Source: Clostridiaceae bacterium (lineage in GTDB: Bacteria; Bacillota; Clostridia; Oscillospirales; Butyricicoccaceae). From it: a DNA stretch of 64,000 nucleotides. Below the pieces are notes generated by a model. The model saw only the letters and a program-made list of their open reading frames with translations, searched no databases and had not been told where the DNA came from. Of the stretch, positions 1 to 7,849 are shown piece after piece. The position numbers and the translations under genes are program-made. Location of the stretch: positions 1 through 64,000 of the forward strand of contig QXXE01000010.1 in the NCBI GenBank assembly GCA_009911355.1, read 5' to 3'. Within the stretch, counting starts at the first letter, position 1; each line of letters begins with the position of its first letter.

Positions 1-89
1 TAACAGCTTTGGCAACAATGCGGAAAAAGACACGGTTGGCTGCCGTGCCTCTCACCGTAATTCTTATTGTAATAGGAAGTGAGAGCAGT

Positions 90-905
90 ATGAAAGTAAA
101 ATCCATGTTTTGCGTTATGATGTTATCCTTGTTACTGCTCCTGCTGGCTGGATGCAGTACATGCGAGGAATTGACAAAGTGGGCAGCAGGGAAAGCAAGC
201 GATGCACTGGAAGTTGTCGGTGGCGGTGTTCAAGAGGTCATTGACGATTTGCATGATGCGGAATATCAGGGAGGCCCATTTGAAAATAATCTGGACTCAG
301 CGCGGGCTTATCTGTTGGGACAGATGCTGGAGAAATATGGGATAGAGTTTACCGTTGTCGGTGACGAGGATTTGGAAAACTATGGGCTGTTTGCCGGGGT
401 CACCTATACCTGTGAGGTTGCGCCGGTGGACGCGCCGGAGCAGGTCACGACGGCTCTTGTATCACAGTCAATGTATCAGGATGTTCGAGATAGCTATGCA
501 GTTTATTTTTTCAAAGAAGAAGCCGAAGCCCCAGTGTTGGCGCTCTGTGAAAGCAAGGATTATGTGATTGACCAGCGCATTTCTTTGGAGATGCCGGGAA
601 CAGAAAAAGCATGGACAGCCGAGGATGGGCTGGAACGGTTCCTCTTGGAAAGCGGTGCGTATGTAAAATTAGTTTTGCGATTTACGGATGACCTGGACAC
701 AGAAACTTATGCTACATATCTCTATGACTTCCTTAACAGTGTAGGGCCGTTAAAATGTAATTTGCTCTTGCAGGCAAAGGCGAATAAAATTTATATTTTC
801 CATGAAGAACTTGATATTTTAGGTGATTTTGATGCTGGTACTTATACTGTGGAAAATTTGAAACAAGAAATTGAAACATTTTTAAGCATGGGCGCACCCC
901 AATAA
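90..905 (+). CDS. Putative lipoprotein, function unknown
   Basis: 271 residues from an ATG preceded by AGGAAGTGAG. An in-frame upstream start at position 9 would bury the signal peptide, so position 90 is preferred. The N-terminus is a classic lipoprotein signal: MKVK, a leucine-rich segment, then the lipobox LLAGC with the lipidated Cys near residue 21. The mature part is acidic and mixed alpha/beta in character, with no catalytic motif I recognise. By signal type it should be anchored on the outer face of the membrane. It is followed by about 400 bp without a gene, and nothing links it to the relaxase fragment further right except shared accessory DNA. Confidence 0.72.
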   Translation: MKVKSMFCVMMLSLLLLLLAGCSTCEELTKWAAGKASDALEVVGGGVQEVIDDLHDAEYQGGPFENNLDSARAYLLGQMLEKYGIEFTVVGDEDLENYGLFAGVTYTCEVAPVDAPEQVTTALVSQSMYQDVRDSYAVYFFKEEAEAPVLALCESKDYVIDQRISLEMPGTEKAWTAEDGLERFLLESGAYVKLVLRFTDDLDTETYATYLYDFLNSVGPLKCNLLLQAKANKIYIFHEELDILGDFDAGTYTVENLKQEIETFLSMGAPQ

Positions 906-1301
906 AGCAGTCTTGCCGTTCATCACGCCGCCCGCCGGTACGCATTTGCCCTTATCCTGTTCTTTGGGAGAGGCCGGGGGCACGGGGGCAGAGCCACCGC
1001 AAAACCTACTGGCAGCCGCCGCAGTAGTGCAGACGGTTTTGCCGTTAAAATGAAGCGGACGAAAGCGGGGGGCAGGATTGTCAAATCCTGTTCTCCGTTT
1101 TCGGCGGCGAAATGGCAACGGCAAAAATCCAGACGGTCAAGGGGATAAGAGTGGAGATTTTTTGCGAAGCAAAAAATACTACTCGTCCCTTGACAGTCTG
1201 GATAGTCGGAACGGATATAGAACGGGGATTGTTTTCAGCGGATAGATGTGCTATACTGGGGTCAGTAAATTAATTGACAAATCTGGATTGGCAGGTCAAT
1301 A
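906..1301. other. Gene-less stretch with a relaxase-like scrap and a large dyad
   Basis: No convincing gene. The first part, read on the minus strand, contains GVMNGKTAL, which also occurs inside the relaxase fragment at about 2365-2390, so a scrap of the same mobilization module seems to have been duplicated or left here. The second part holds the inverted repeat listed at 1129-1201 and an AT-rich lead-in to the gene at 1302. Confidence 0.45.
1129..1201. repeat. Large imperfect inverted repeat with inner hairpin
   Basis: Outer arms CCAGACGGTCAAGGG (from 1129) and CCCTTGACAGTCTGG (1187-1201) pair with one mismatch. Inside lies ATTTTTTGC-GAA-GCAAAAAAT at 1157-1177. The cruciform-like layout could be an origin of transfer, a recombination end or a terminator; the sequence alone does not decide. 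Confidence 0.5.
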
Positions 1302-1595
1302 ATGATGGATGCGTTAAATGAATTTCAAAGGCAATTTATGGAAACACTTGCTGATATTCAAGAAAATTGCGTGCAATTAGCATTAGAACAAAATGAGGAT
1401 GAACCATTAGTGAACAAATATTATGAAATTACTTCTGAAGTAATCATAAGAATTTTGGAGATTATTGATGGCTATTGCAATCAAAATATTGGAAAGTTAA
1501 AAGTGGTTTGTGAAAAAACGGGTGAAAACCTTAAAGATAGTCCATATATCGAATTGCACGATATAATATGTAATTATTTGAAAGGCGCTGATTGA
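1302..1595 (+). CDS. Hypothetical protein, small, helical
   Basis: 97 residues, strongly helical and acidic, low GC (about one third) like the surrounding accessory DNA. No motif recognised. Two ATGs stand in tandem at 1302 and 1305 behind a weak GGCAGG. A TTGACA at about 1273 and the AT-rich DNA just upstream suggest its own promoter. It stands alone on the plus strand about 100 bp before brnT and might be part of a defence or toxin-antitoxin cluster, but nothing in the sequence shows that. Confidence 0.45.
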   Translation: MMDALNEFQRQFMETLADIQENCVQLALEQNEDEPLVNKYYEITSEVIIRILEIIDGYCNQNIGKLKVVCEKTGENLKDSPYIELHDIICNYLKGAD

Positions 1596-1692
1596 TTACT
1601 CTTAGTTTATTGAGACTTTGAAAATCACCGTAGAGCAAGGGTGTAGTTATATAGGTTGCGTTCTACTAATTTATTTGAAAGAAGAAAAATTT

Positions 1693-1977
1693 ATGGAACT
1701 AAAATTTGAATGGGACGAGGAAAAAGACCGTATCAACCGCCAAAAACATGGCATATCCTTTGAAACGGCTTCATACGTTTTTCGTGATGAATATTACATA
1801 GAGATGTATGATTTCGAGCATAGTATGGAGGAAGATCGATATATTGCAATCGGTATGGTCGGCGATTTGCTGTTTGTTGTATTTACGGAGCGAGGAGAAA
1901 ATATCCGGTTGATTTCCGCAAGATTGGCAACGGAGAGTGAAAGGAGGCTCTATTATGACCAGAACTTTTACAATTAA
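1693..1977 (+). CDS. brnT: BrnT family toxin (RNase)
   Basis: 94 residues. The opening LKFEWDEEKDRINRQKHGI and the FEWDxxK...KHGISFExA pattern are diagnostic of BrnT, a small ribonuclease toxin with a RelE-like fold that cuts mRNA and is neutralised by BrnA. The end RLISARLATESERRLY matches the conserved R-ISAR-A-xxER-xY of the family, with the catalytic Arg residues present. I place the start at the ATG at 1693; an upstream in-frame start at 1618 adds residues foreign to the family. It overlaps brnA by 23 bp, as usual for the pair, which is normally autoregulated by the BrnA-BrnT complex. Confidence 0.88.
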   Translation: MELKFEWDEEKDRINRQKHGISFETASYVFRDEYYIEMYDFEHSMEEDRYIAIGMVGDLLFVVFTERGENIRLISARLATESERRLYYDQNFYN

Positions 1978-2137
1978 GGACGGTCAGGCTCCTACACAGG
2001 AGCAGTTGGATGAAGTTAAGGCGGCGGCAAAACGAGAAATTCAATTCGATGAAGATTCCCCGGAACTGTCACCCGCAATGTACAAAGCGTTTAGATGTTC
2101 CATAGCACAGCGCAACAGGAAAAAGAAAAAGGCATAG
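1955..2137 (+). CDS. brnA: BrnA family antitoxin
   Basis: 60 residues from an ATG at 1955 behind a near-perfect AAAGGAGG at 8 bp spacing. The lead-in ORF from 1937 is ignored for that reason. BrnA antitoxins bind the toxin with the N-terminal part and DNA with a short C-terminal ribbon-helix-helix. Here the middle has PELSPAMYKAF, in the position where BrnA proteins carry their DNA-binding segment, and a basic tail RNRKKKKA. It is shorter than many BrnA proteins (about 80-100 residues), so the DNA-binding half may be reduced. Co-transcribed with brnT. Confidence 0.75.
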   Translation: MTRTFTIKDGQAPTQEQLDEVKAAAKREIQFDEDSPELSPAMYKAFRCSIAQRNRKKKKA

Positions 2138-2143
2138 GAAATT

Positions 2144-2175
2144 GCAGGGCGGCGGTGACTATCCCGCCGCCCTGC
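2144..2175. terminator. GC-rich hairpin between convergent genes
   Basis: A perfect 12-bp stem (GCAGGGCGGCGG at 2144-2155 with CCGCCGCCCTGC at 2164-2175) and an 8-nt loop. It sits exactly between the end of brnA on the plus strand and the end of the relaxase fragment on the minus strand. There is no U-tract, so termination strength is uncertain. Confidence 0.5.
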
Positions 2176-2178
2176 GTG

Positions 2179-3138
2179 TTACCGCTCCACATCCTGCGTC
2201 CTGCGGGGTTGCTGCTCCCGCTGTTCCTGCCGCAAGATGTTGTAAACGCTCCTGCGGATTTGCTCGGCTTCTTTCACTTCCCCTTTCAATGCAAGATACC
2301 GCCGGTTGAGCGTTTCCCTCTCGGCGGTCAGCTTGGCATATTCCGCTTTCCATGCCTTTACCGGCAGGGCGGTCTTGCCGTTCATCACACCTTTCAGATA
2401 GTCGTGCGCCGCTGTAAACAGGATTTGCTCGGCCTCGGTCAGACGCTTTTTCCCCTTGTACTTGAAATAAATCTCGGCCTGCTCGATATGCTTTTTCAGA
2501 GCGCCTAACCGCCGGTCAATGGGTTTCAATTTATGCTGAATGTCAAGCTGTTCTCCTATCATGGACTTGAATTTTTCATCAAGCCCCGCCATATCCATGA
2601 TGTTGTTGGCTTGCAGGAAATTCAGCATTTTCGCCGCGTCCTTGAGGTTATAGATGGATTGGGAAACCTGCGATTTCCCCTCCCGCGCCCTGCGGGACAG
2701 GATGCCTTGGAGTAAGTCTGCCAGGGTAGGCGGCTCGGTGTTCTCCTGCTCCTCTTTCAGCCACTTTTGCAGCTTGGCGATACGGGCTTTCAGTTGCCGG
2801 AGTTTCTGATTTGTCACTTCGATTTCCCGGTTCAGATCGCCGCGCTCGGTGCGGATGCCGCGCTTCTCCATAGCGGACGCGGCAACGCCTAAATGGACGG
2901 TGGGTATCTGGCCGATGCCCTGCCGCTCATAACTGCGGTGGTCGATGCGCCCGGCGTGTCCGTACTGCTCCAACGCCCGGTTGCAAAGCTGCGCCCACGC
3001 CGCCCACCATTCCTCGGCTTTGGTCTGCTCGTTCCAGTCTACGGTGGAAATGGCCTTGCACTTGTACTGTCGCTTTTTCGGGTCATAGATTTTCTTTCCC
3101 TGCGGGTCAAGAGTGATATTGTCAACCAATATTGACAA
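2179..3138 (-). pseudogene. MobA/MobL-type relaxase, C-terminal fragment only
   Basis: 319 codons remain. The pattern DHRSYERQGIGQIPTVHLG followed by MEKRGI and a long coiled-coil tail is the region just after the catalytic domain of Gram-positive MobA/MobL (MobQ-like) relaxases. The N-terminal HUH nuclease domain, with its tyrosine and histidine triad, is missing: the reading frame is cut at 3128-3138 by the inverted-repeat element. The protein could not nick an origin of transfer. It is thus a decayed mobilization gene, and its DNA marks an old conjugative or mobilizable element here. Confidence 0.8.
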
Positions 3139-3426
3139 TGCGAATCAAGAGTTGAAAGCACGAAATTCCCACGAAAAGTTGTGTTATTCTACAATAAATC
3201 AGCAGCGAATTCCACGGAATCCTGTTGGTTTTGACGAGACGCACCTCGCTAACGTGGAAGTAATGCCTATTGCAGGCTTGGTGCGTATAAACACTGTTCG
3301 GAATAGCCAGATACACTTCAGCAGACTGCACAAATTATGATGATATATATCCGGCCAAATCGGCGAGCATACCGAACAAAGCGGATTGTTTTGCGATTTT
3401 CAACCCTTGATTCGCATTGACAATAT
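3128..3426. mobile_element. MITE-like or decayed IS, about 300 bp
   Basis: The ends are inverted repeats of about 28 bp: TATTGACAATGCGAATCAAG with its continuation GAGTTGAAA on the left, and its complement (TTTCAACCCTTGATTCGCAT then TGACAATA) at 3399-3426 on the right. No transposase is encoded between them; short ORFs here look random. Both flanks share TGATATTGTC, which may be a target duplication or part of a compound end. It separates the relaxase fragment from the orfA fragment, so it, or an older IS from which it derives, caused the break. Confidence 0.6.
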
Positions 3427-3428
3427 CA

Positions 3429-3497
3429 TTCCTTCGCCAGCTTTACGGCCGGGATTTTGTATTCCATGTCGTACTTCCATTGTTTTTTTGCCATTGT
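3429..3497 (-). pseudogene. IS3-type transposase orfA, first 22 codons
   Basis: ATG at 3497 behind AAGGAG (8 bp spacing) starts MAKKQWKYDMEYKIPAVKLA, the standard N-terminus of IS3-family OrfA helix-turn-helix proteins, which normally run to about 100 residues. A stop occurs after 22 codons at the boundary of the inverted-repeat element. TGAGGTGTCAACTAAAATGG near 3546 could be the corresponding IS end. Confidence 0.55.
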
Positions 3498-3753
3498 AGT
3501 TGGCTCCTTAATTCTCTTTGATTATACATCAAATCCTTGCGTATGAGGTGTCAACTAAAATGGTACAACATCACCTCTCAACCTGAATGTTTTGCACAAG
3601 ACTGCCCTTGCGCTCTGTAAACATGCCGATTTGGGTCGCAGAGTCAGCATCCCCCAAAAACGCTTTGCTACCGCTCTCAATCCAGACCGCGTCCTCGATA
3701 TCCTTTTCGCCAAACTTTAAATGTTGTTGCCCTGAAAATCTTTTGAAAAGTGC
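3498..3753. other. Intergenic stretch with a degenerate coding remnant
   Basis: On the minus strand an open stretch ends with a TGA at 3571-3573 and reads DIEDAVWIESGSKAFLGDAD and GMFTERKGS. It looks like real protein sequence, but it has no start and I do not recognise its family. It is probably the 3' end of a gene whose front was lost when elements moved in next to the tRNA gene. Confidence 0.3.
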
Positions 3754-3782
3754 TTGACAATGACGGTAAAATATACTATACT
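3754..3782 (+). promoter_or_regulatory. Sigma-70 promoter of the tRNA-Ser gene
   Basis: TTGACA at 3754-3759, 17-bp spacer, TATACT at 3777-3782, which is 33 bp before the mature 5' end of the tRNA. The near-consensus boxes and ideal spacing fit a strong stable-RNA promoter. Confidence 0.85.
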
Positions 3783-3814
3783 AGAAAAGGCTTCTGAGGA
3801 GTGCTGATTAAAAT

Positions 3815-3905
3815 GGAGAGTTGGCTGAGTGGTCGAAGGCGCACGACTGGAAATCGTGTGTACGTGATGAGCGTACCCAGGGTTCAAATCCCTGACTCTC
3901 CGCCA
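3815..3905 (+). tRNA. tRNA-Ser, anticodon GGA, CCA encoded
   Basis: Acceptor stem GGAGAG with CTCTCC, discriminator G at 3902 and an encoded CCA at 3903-3905. The anticodon arm CACGA-CTGGAAA-TCGTG gives anticodon GGA (reads UCC/UCU). There is a long class II variable arm (GTACGTGATGAGCGTAC) as required for serine, and a T-loop GGTTCAAATCC. It is intact even though an integrase gene begins 330 bp downstream, as expected when an element inserts in the 3' part of a tRNA gene and restores it. Confidence 0.97.
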
Positions 3906-3910
3906 AAAAA

Positions 3911-3943
3911 GAGCACCGAATCGAAAGATTCGGTGCTCTTTTT
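3911..3943 (+). terminator. Rho-independent terminator after tRNA-Ser
   Basis: GAGCACCGAATC, a GAAA tetraloop, then GATTCGGTGCTC, followed by a T-run. A 12-bp perfect stem begins five bases after the CCA. Confidence 0.95.
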
Positions 3944-3992
3944 CCATTCTTTTGCCCGATTTTAGAAATAATTTCGATGTGATGATATTTTT

Positions 3993-4036
3993 TGACAGCA
4001 TTCCTGACAGCATCCACCGGTTTTTCCTGACAGCAT
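3993..4036. repeat. Three direct repeats TGACAGCAT, possible integrase arm sites
   Basis: TGACAGCAT occurs at 3993-4001, 4005-4013 and 4028-4036, the last two as CCTGACAGCAT. They lie between the tRNA 3' end and the integrase gene, where tyrosine recombinases keep arm-type binding sites. Function is inferred from position only. Confidence 0.5.
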
Positions 4037-4056
4037 CGGCAAACGTATTAATGAGA

Positions 4057-4104
4057 AAGCCAGCTGAGAATGCAGCGCTTGACGAAGCGCCCCTTAGCTG
4101 GCTT
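4057..4104. repeat. Nested hairpin beside the tRNA attachment region
   Basis: Outer stem AAGCCAGCT (4057-4065) with AGCTGGCTT (4096-4104). Inner stem GCGCTT-gacg-AAGCGC at 4075-4090. It could stop transcription arriving from either side or be a recombination-related structure. The rest of 3944-4238 shows no gene. Confidence 0.5.
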
Positions 4105-4238
4105 CTGACTATGCAGTTACAGTTCGGTTTTCAAGCCATTGCCCTACCATACCCACCATGACATCCGCAGCCTCTGCGTTTTTTCTACCATATCTCTTGA
4201 CTCTGCTACTATAAAACGGTATCATAGAGGAAGAAAGG

Positions 4239-5435
4239 TCAATCCTTGTCGTCTGTCTGATCTGTTTGGGACAAGGACTGAATTAGTTTTTCCATACGGG
4301 CAGCGCTGTTCTGCTGCATCCGGTCACTGACGTGAGCGTATGTCTTTAGCGTAAACGACGCGGCATAATGACCAAGGTTTGCTTGAACCGTTTTGATATC
4401 ATCGCCATTTTCCAAGCAAATCGTTGCGAAAGAATGCCTGAGCGAATGGAATGACCGATCACCCATGCCGCAGGAACGCAACACCCGTTTTAGATGTTTA
4501 TAAACCGTGCGGCGGCTGAGCGGCTTGCCAAAATCGTTGGTAAAGACAAGATTCCATGGGTTGTCCCATACAGGCTCGGCAATCTTGCGCATATGCTCCT
4601 GCAAGGATTTTTGTTCCCGAAGCACCTGCATTGTGCTGTCTGCAAGAATGACCCTGCGTTCTTTGCCCTCCTTTGGCGGGGCGAGATAATAGCTGAAATC
4701 TCCGCGCACCTGCCGCTGCTGAAGCTGATTACGGATATAAATGCAGCCGTTCTCCCAGTCAATATCATGCCAGCATAACCCTAGAATCTCGGCTTGCCGC
4801 AAACCGGTAAAGATATCTACAAAGAAGATATTTCGGAACGGTTCTTTCTCGATCGCATTCAGGAAATTTGCCAATTCCGCAGTTGTGATGGCTTTGATCT
4901 GCGCTTGCGTTACACACGGCAAAATGCATTGATCGGATACGTTGCGGATCAGGATTTCATCCCGCACGGCGGCTTCCAAGATACTGTGCAAAACACCGTG
5001 GATGTTACGGACCGTTTTCGCGGATAACCCCTTCCCACCAGTGCCAAGCGAGGCGACAAACGCCTGTACCTCCCGATGTGTCAGTTTTGTCAGTTTGATC
5101 TCGCCGAGCGCCGGAAGAATATGATTGTCAAGTGTTCGTCTGTAAGCTTCCTGTGTATAGTTGGATAGATTGACGGCATAGTGCGCAAGGTATTCTTTGG
5201 CGTATGCCGCAAGCGTGATCTTGTTCGGTTCTTGATAAGTTCCCCGGTCGATTGAAGATGTCACCGCGCGAAGCTTCTCTGCAACCTCCTTTTGCGTTTT
5301 GCCGTAAATAGTGTGGCGGCGAAGTTTACCGGTCTTTGGATCGCGGCCACTGGTATACTGTCCCTGCCAACGGCCATCCGCACGTTTTGTAACGCTGCCG
5401 CTGCCAGCCTCTCGATGTTTATTCTTGCTTGCCAT
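4239..5435 (-). CDS. int: Tyrosine recombinase / integrase (tRNA-Ser site)
   Basis: 398 residues. An AP2-like arm-binding region with the opening GSGSVTKRADGRWQG is followed by a SAM-like core-binding domain (about 70-160) and the catalytic domain. The catalytic set is visible: R213 (TGLRQAEILGL), H330-R333 (HSLRHSFA), H356 (LGHY) and the nucleophile Y366 (KTYAHV). ATG behind GGAG. The gene points toward tRNA-Ser, with the excisionase just upstream, the usual layout for an element integrated in a tRNA 3' end. No second copy of the tRNA 3' end is visible in the window, so the partner attachment site must lie to the right of it or be lost. Whether it serves the prophage or a smaller element cannot be told. 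Confidence 0.93.
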   Translation of the reverse strand: MASKNKHREAGSGSVTKRADGRWQGQYTSGRDPKTGKLRRHTIYGKTQKEVAEKLRAVTSSIDRGTYQEPNKITLAAYAKEYLAHYAVNLSNYTQEAYRRTLDNHILPALGEIKLTKLTHREVQAFVASLGTGGKGLSAKTVRNIHGVLHSILEAAVRDEILIRNVSDQCILPCVTQAQIKAITTAELANFLNAIEKEPFRNIFFVDIFTGLRQAEILGLCWHDIDWENGCIYIRNQLQQRQVRGDFSYYLAPPKEGKERRVILADSTMQVLREQKSLQEHMRKIAEPVWDNPWNLVFTNDFGKPLSRRTVYKHLKRVLRSCGMGDRSFHSLRHSFATICLENGDDIKTVQANLGHYAASFTLKTYAHVSDRMQQNSAARMEKLIQSLSQTDQTDDKD

Positions 5436-5516
5436 GATTTTGTCTCCTGTTCATTGTGGCAAAGGCATGACAAATAGCCTTTGCCGGTGTTTGCCATGCA
5501 CTCTGCCAGGTAATTA

Positions 5517-5702
5517 TTAGAATACGGTGCAGCTGCCGCTCTGCTCTTCCAGCCAGGTGTCGAATTTGCTGCGAACGACCAGCAGCCGCTTGCCGATACG
5601 TAACGTGGGGAAATCTTCACGGTGCAGCAAGTCATAAGCCTTGCTTTTACTGATCCCTAAAATCTCTGCAATTTCCCCTGCGTCATATGTCAGCTTGTTC
5701 AT
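5517..5702 (-). CDS. xis: Excisionase-type helix-turn-helix protein
   Basis: 61 residues with the MerR-like winged helix of excisionases: MNKLTYDAGEIAEILGISKS then KAYDLLHREDFPTLRIGKRL, matching the common xTxxEvAelLgisxxtvYxli...FPxxrIGkR pattern. It should bend attachment DNA and steer the adjacent integrase toward excision. An insertion sequence starts about five bases upstream of its ATG, so its native promoter and ribosome binding site have been displaced. Expression now depends on the IS end. Confidence 0.85.
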   Translation of the reverse strand: MNKLTYDAGEIAEILGISKSKAYDLLHREDFPTLRIGKRLLVVRSKFDTWLEEQSGSCTVF

Positions 5703-5706
5703 CTTA

Positions 5707-6558
5707 GATAGTGTCTACACAAGATGGAAAACTTGTGATAAATATAGAAAGAAACAAGGAAAGACGAGGGACAAAAATGGAGGCATCCTATCATCGGCAT
5801 GACATAAGCGATAAAGCATGGGCGGTATTGGAACCGCATTTGCCAGGACAGCGTGGACAATGGGGAGGAATCGCGCAGGATAATCGTCGGTTCATCAATG
5901 CGGTGTTTTGGGTGCTGCGTACCGGGGCACCCTGGCGCGACCTGCCGCCAGATTATGGGAAATGGGGCAGCATGCACCAGAGATTTATTCGATGGCGCAA
6001 GAAGGGGATTTGGGAAAACCTGTTGGAAACGCTGATTGACGAACCGGATTATGAATGGCTGATGATCGACGCAAGCCATATCAAAGTGCATCCCCATGCC
6101 GCAGGGGCAAAGGGAGGAAATCAGGCGATGTCGAAAACAAAAGGGGGCTCAATACCAAAATACATCTGGCCGTGGATGCGAATGGTATGCCAGTCCGAAT
6201 CGTTGTTACAGAAGGTACCAGAGCGGATTGTAAAGAAGCTGTCCACCTGATGAGGGGATCTCCGCGGAAGCCCTGCTGGCCGATCGGGGCTATGATACAA
6301 ATGAAATTCTGGCCTATGCCGTTTCGGCTGGTATGGAACCCGTCATTCCGTCCCAAAAGAACCGTAAGGAGTCCCGTCAATACGACAAATATCTCTACAG
6401 ACTGCGACATCTGGTTGAAAATTGTTTCCTCGCTCTGAAACGCTGGAGGGGGATTGCTACCCGCTATGCAAAAACTTTAGATGTTTTACTGCTGCGGTAC
6501 ACGTTCGTTGTATTGCTATTTGGATTGCCATCCTTGCTTAACTCGTGTAGACACTATC
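5707..6558. mobile_element. IS5-family (IS427-like) insertion sequence, 852 bp
   Basis: Terminal inverted repeats GATAGTGTCTACAC on the left and GTGTAGACACTATC on the right, each flanked by TA (target duplication TA). The one transposase locus inside is split over three frames. It sits directly between the start codon region of xis and the end of vsr. Confidence 0.88.
5777..6558 (+). pseudogene. IS427-group transposase, orfA/orfB with extra frameshift
   Basis: Starts MEASYHRHDISDKAWAVLEP at 5777. The first frame carries the N-terminal domain and reaches the first catalytic Asp (LMIDASHIK). Near 6150 an AAAAGGGGG run allows the shift usual in this group, and the next frame continues GLNTKIHLAVDANG. 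That frame derails at about 6250: after EAVHLM the sequence should read EGISAEALLADRGYD, but one base is missing in the TGATGAGGGG run. The true C-terminus (RHLVENCFLALKRWRG with the DDE glutamate) is in a third frame from about 6255. The second frame change is not part of the IS design, so this copy is probably inactive or the base call is wrong. Confidence 0.82.
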
Positions 6559-6620
6559 TAGACCTCCTGTTAAAACAATTTATTCATATTTGGTATGAAC
6601 TGCTATGTGTTCATATATAC

Positions 6621-6968
6621 TTATACAATCACTTTCCACCCATCTGCCTCTAGTCGGGTAATATGTTCCTGATCTCGCTGCTGTGTTCTTTGAATCTTCG
6701 GCCCCCAGTATGTCTTGTTTGATTTGCTGGAATGCGCGTACCAGCTCCCACAATCATGTCCATGCCAATAGCATCCATGAATAAAGATTGCGATTTTCTT
6801 TTTGGTGAACACTATATCCGGTCTTCCTGGAAGTGCCTTGTAATTGACCCGATAGCGGTATCCCAAAGCAAACAAATACCTCCGCACCATAAGTTCGATG
6901 CTGGTATCCTTGCTTTTGATGTGGGACATAATCTCGCTTCGCTGCTCTAGTGTAATTGTATCCGCCAT
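6621..6968 (-). CDS. vsr: Very short patch repair endonuclease Vsr, C-terminally shortened
   Basis: 115 residues. The family core is intact: RSEIMSHIKSKDTSIE, the catalytic region GRPDIVFTKKK and zinc/active-site block HGCYWHGHDC. Vsr nicks 5' of the T in T:G mismatches that arise when 5-methylcytosine deaminates, so it belongs with the C5 methylase of this operon. It ends at LEADGWKVIV, just before the usual vWECe motif and final helices (family about 130-155 residues). The stop is 60 bp from the IS end, so the truncation may date from that insertion. Activity is uncertain. It starts one base inside the stop of the nuclease gene. Confidence 0.88.
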   Translation of the reverse strand: MADTITLEQRSEIMSHIKSKDTSIELMVRRYLFALGYRYRVNYKALPGRPDIVFTKKKIAIFIHGCYWHGHDCGSWYAHSSKSNKTYWGPKIQRTQQRDQEHITRLEADGWKVIV

Positions 6969-7849
6969 TACACAGATAAATCCAGCGGGAGATCAGAGAT
7001 GTCTTTCAGCCGTTTCCCCTGGACTAGTGTTTCCAGCGTTTCAATAGCATCCTCTGACCCAACTTCCTCAACGGCACGCATCAATTCATATAGCGCAAAG
7101 TGGTACACACAATCAATATCACCTGTGCCAAGTGCCAGCGATGCAAGACGGTTCGGCATTGGTTCAGCGGTTACTACAACAATATGTGGGAGGTGTCCTT
7201 TCCTGTTGCGGATCAAATTAAGAGCCTCTGTCCGGCTATTCTGAGCTCGGTCACTCCGCATGGTATATTTAGCTGATACGCTGGCGTGAAGCAACGGTTT
7301 TCCTCCGTTGGCCTTTCTTATGTCCGCCATCCTGCTGGTATCCACATCTACTACGCATTGCAGTTCATTGATTTCGCTGTCTTCATACAAGTCACGGTAG
7401 ACAACAACATCAGGAGCAACCAAGTAATCGTTTCCCAATGAGGCCGCAAGCTGGGCGTTTTGCGCAGTCAATGCGCTCAGATAAGCCAAATGCTCATATT
7501 GGGCAAAATCGCTTGTCTTTAGCTTATTGTTATTCCCCAACTGTAAGATAGTCCACCGTCCCGGCCGGAGATTTTGAAGCTGCGGAAAAGTTTCCTGCAA
7601 AAACTGCATTGTAAGCAATTCAAACTGCTTTCCTAACGTTTGTCCAGAGATTTTATCAGCCTGATTGACGGTATGATGATGTTCGTCAACAAGAATATCG
7701 ACAATCTTCCTGGATATAGCCTTTGACCCCCGGCTGCTGGTATCTGCATTAGAAGCTACACCAGCAGAGGTCAAAGTCAGTGTATTTGTTTCAAATAGCT
7801 GCTCGTGAAAGTGAAATCTTGCTCTGGCTATCAGTGCATCCATGTGCAA
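6968..7849 (-). CDS. NgoMIV-family type II restriction endonuclease
   Basis: 293 residues, the family length. The middle carries VAPDVVVYRD (catalytic D147) and, about 45 residues on, SAKYTMRSDRAQNSR (Lys194), matching the PD...SxK signature and the MRSDRAQNxRxE block of NgoMIV-like enzymes. These are tetrameric nucleases of the Cfr10I/SgrAI group that cut GCCGGC in the characterised member. Target identity here is inferred, not shown. It overlaps the methylase gene by more than 50 bp, giving tight coupling of nuclease to methylase translation. Two Mets at residues 1 and 3 are possible starts. Confidence 0.86.
   Translation of the reverse strand: MHMDALIARARFHFHEQLFETNTLTLTSAGVASNADTSSRGSKAISRKIVDILVDEHHHTVNQADKISGQTLGKQFELLTMQFLQETFPQLQNLRPGRWTILQLGNNNKLKTSDFAQYEHLAYLSALTAQNAQLAASLGNDYLVAPDVVVYRDLYEDSEINELQCVVDVDTSRMADIRKANGGKPLLHASVSAKYTMRSDRAQNSRTEALNLIRNRKGHLPHIVVVTAEPMPNRLASLALGTGDIDCVYHFALYELMRAVEEVGSEDAIETLETLVQGKRLKDISDLPLDLSV

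Noticed and set aside
882-1124. 80-codon minus-strand frame with GVMNGKTAL
   Set aside because: Only a scrap matches the relaxase; the rest is Arg/Pro-rich noise without a start signal.
3122-3331. 69-codon frame inside the inverted-repeat element as a transposase
   Set aside because: No transposase motif and no ribosome binding site; composition looks random.
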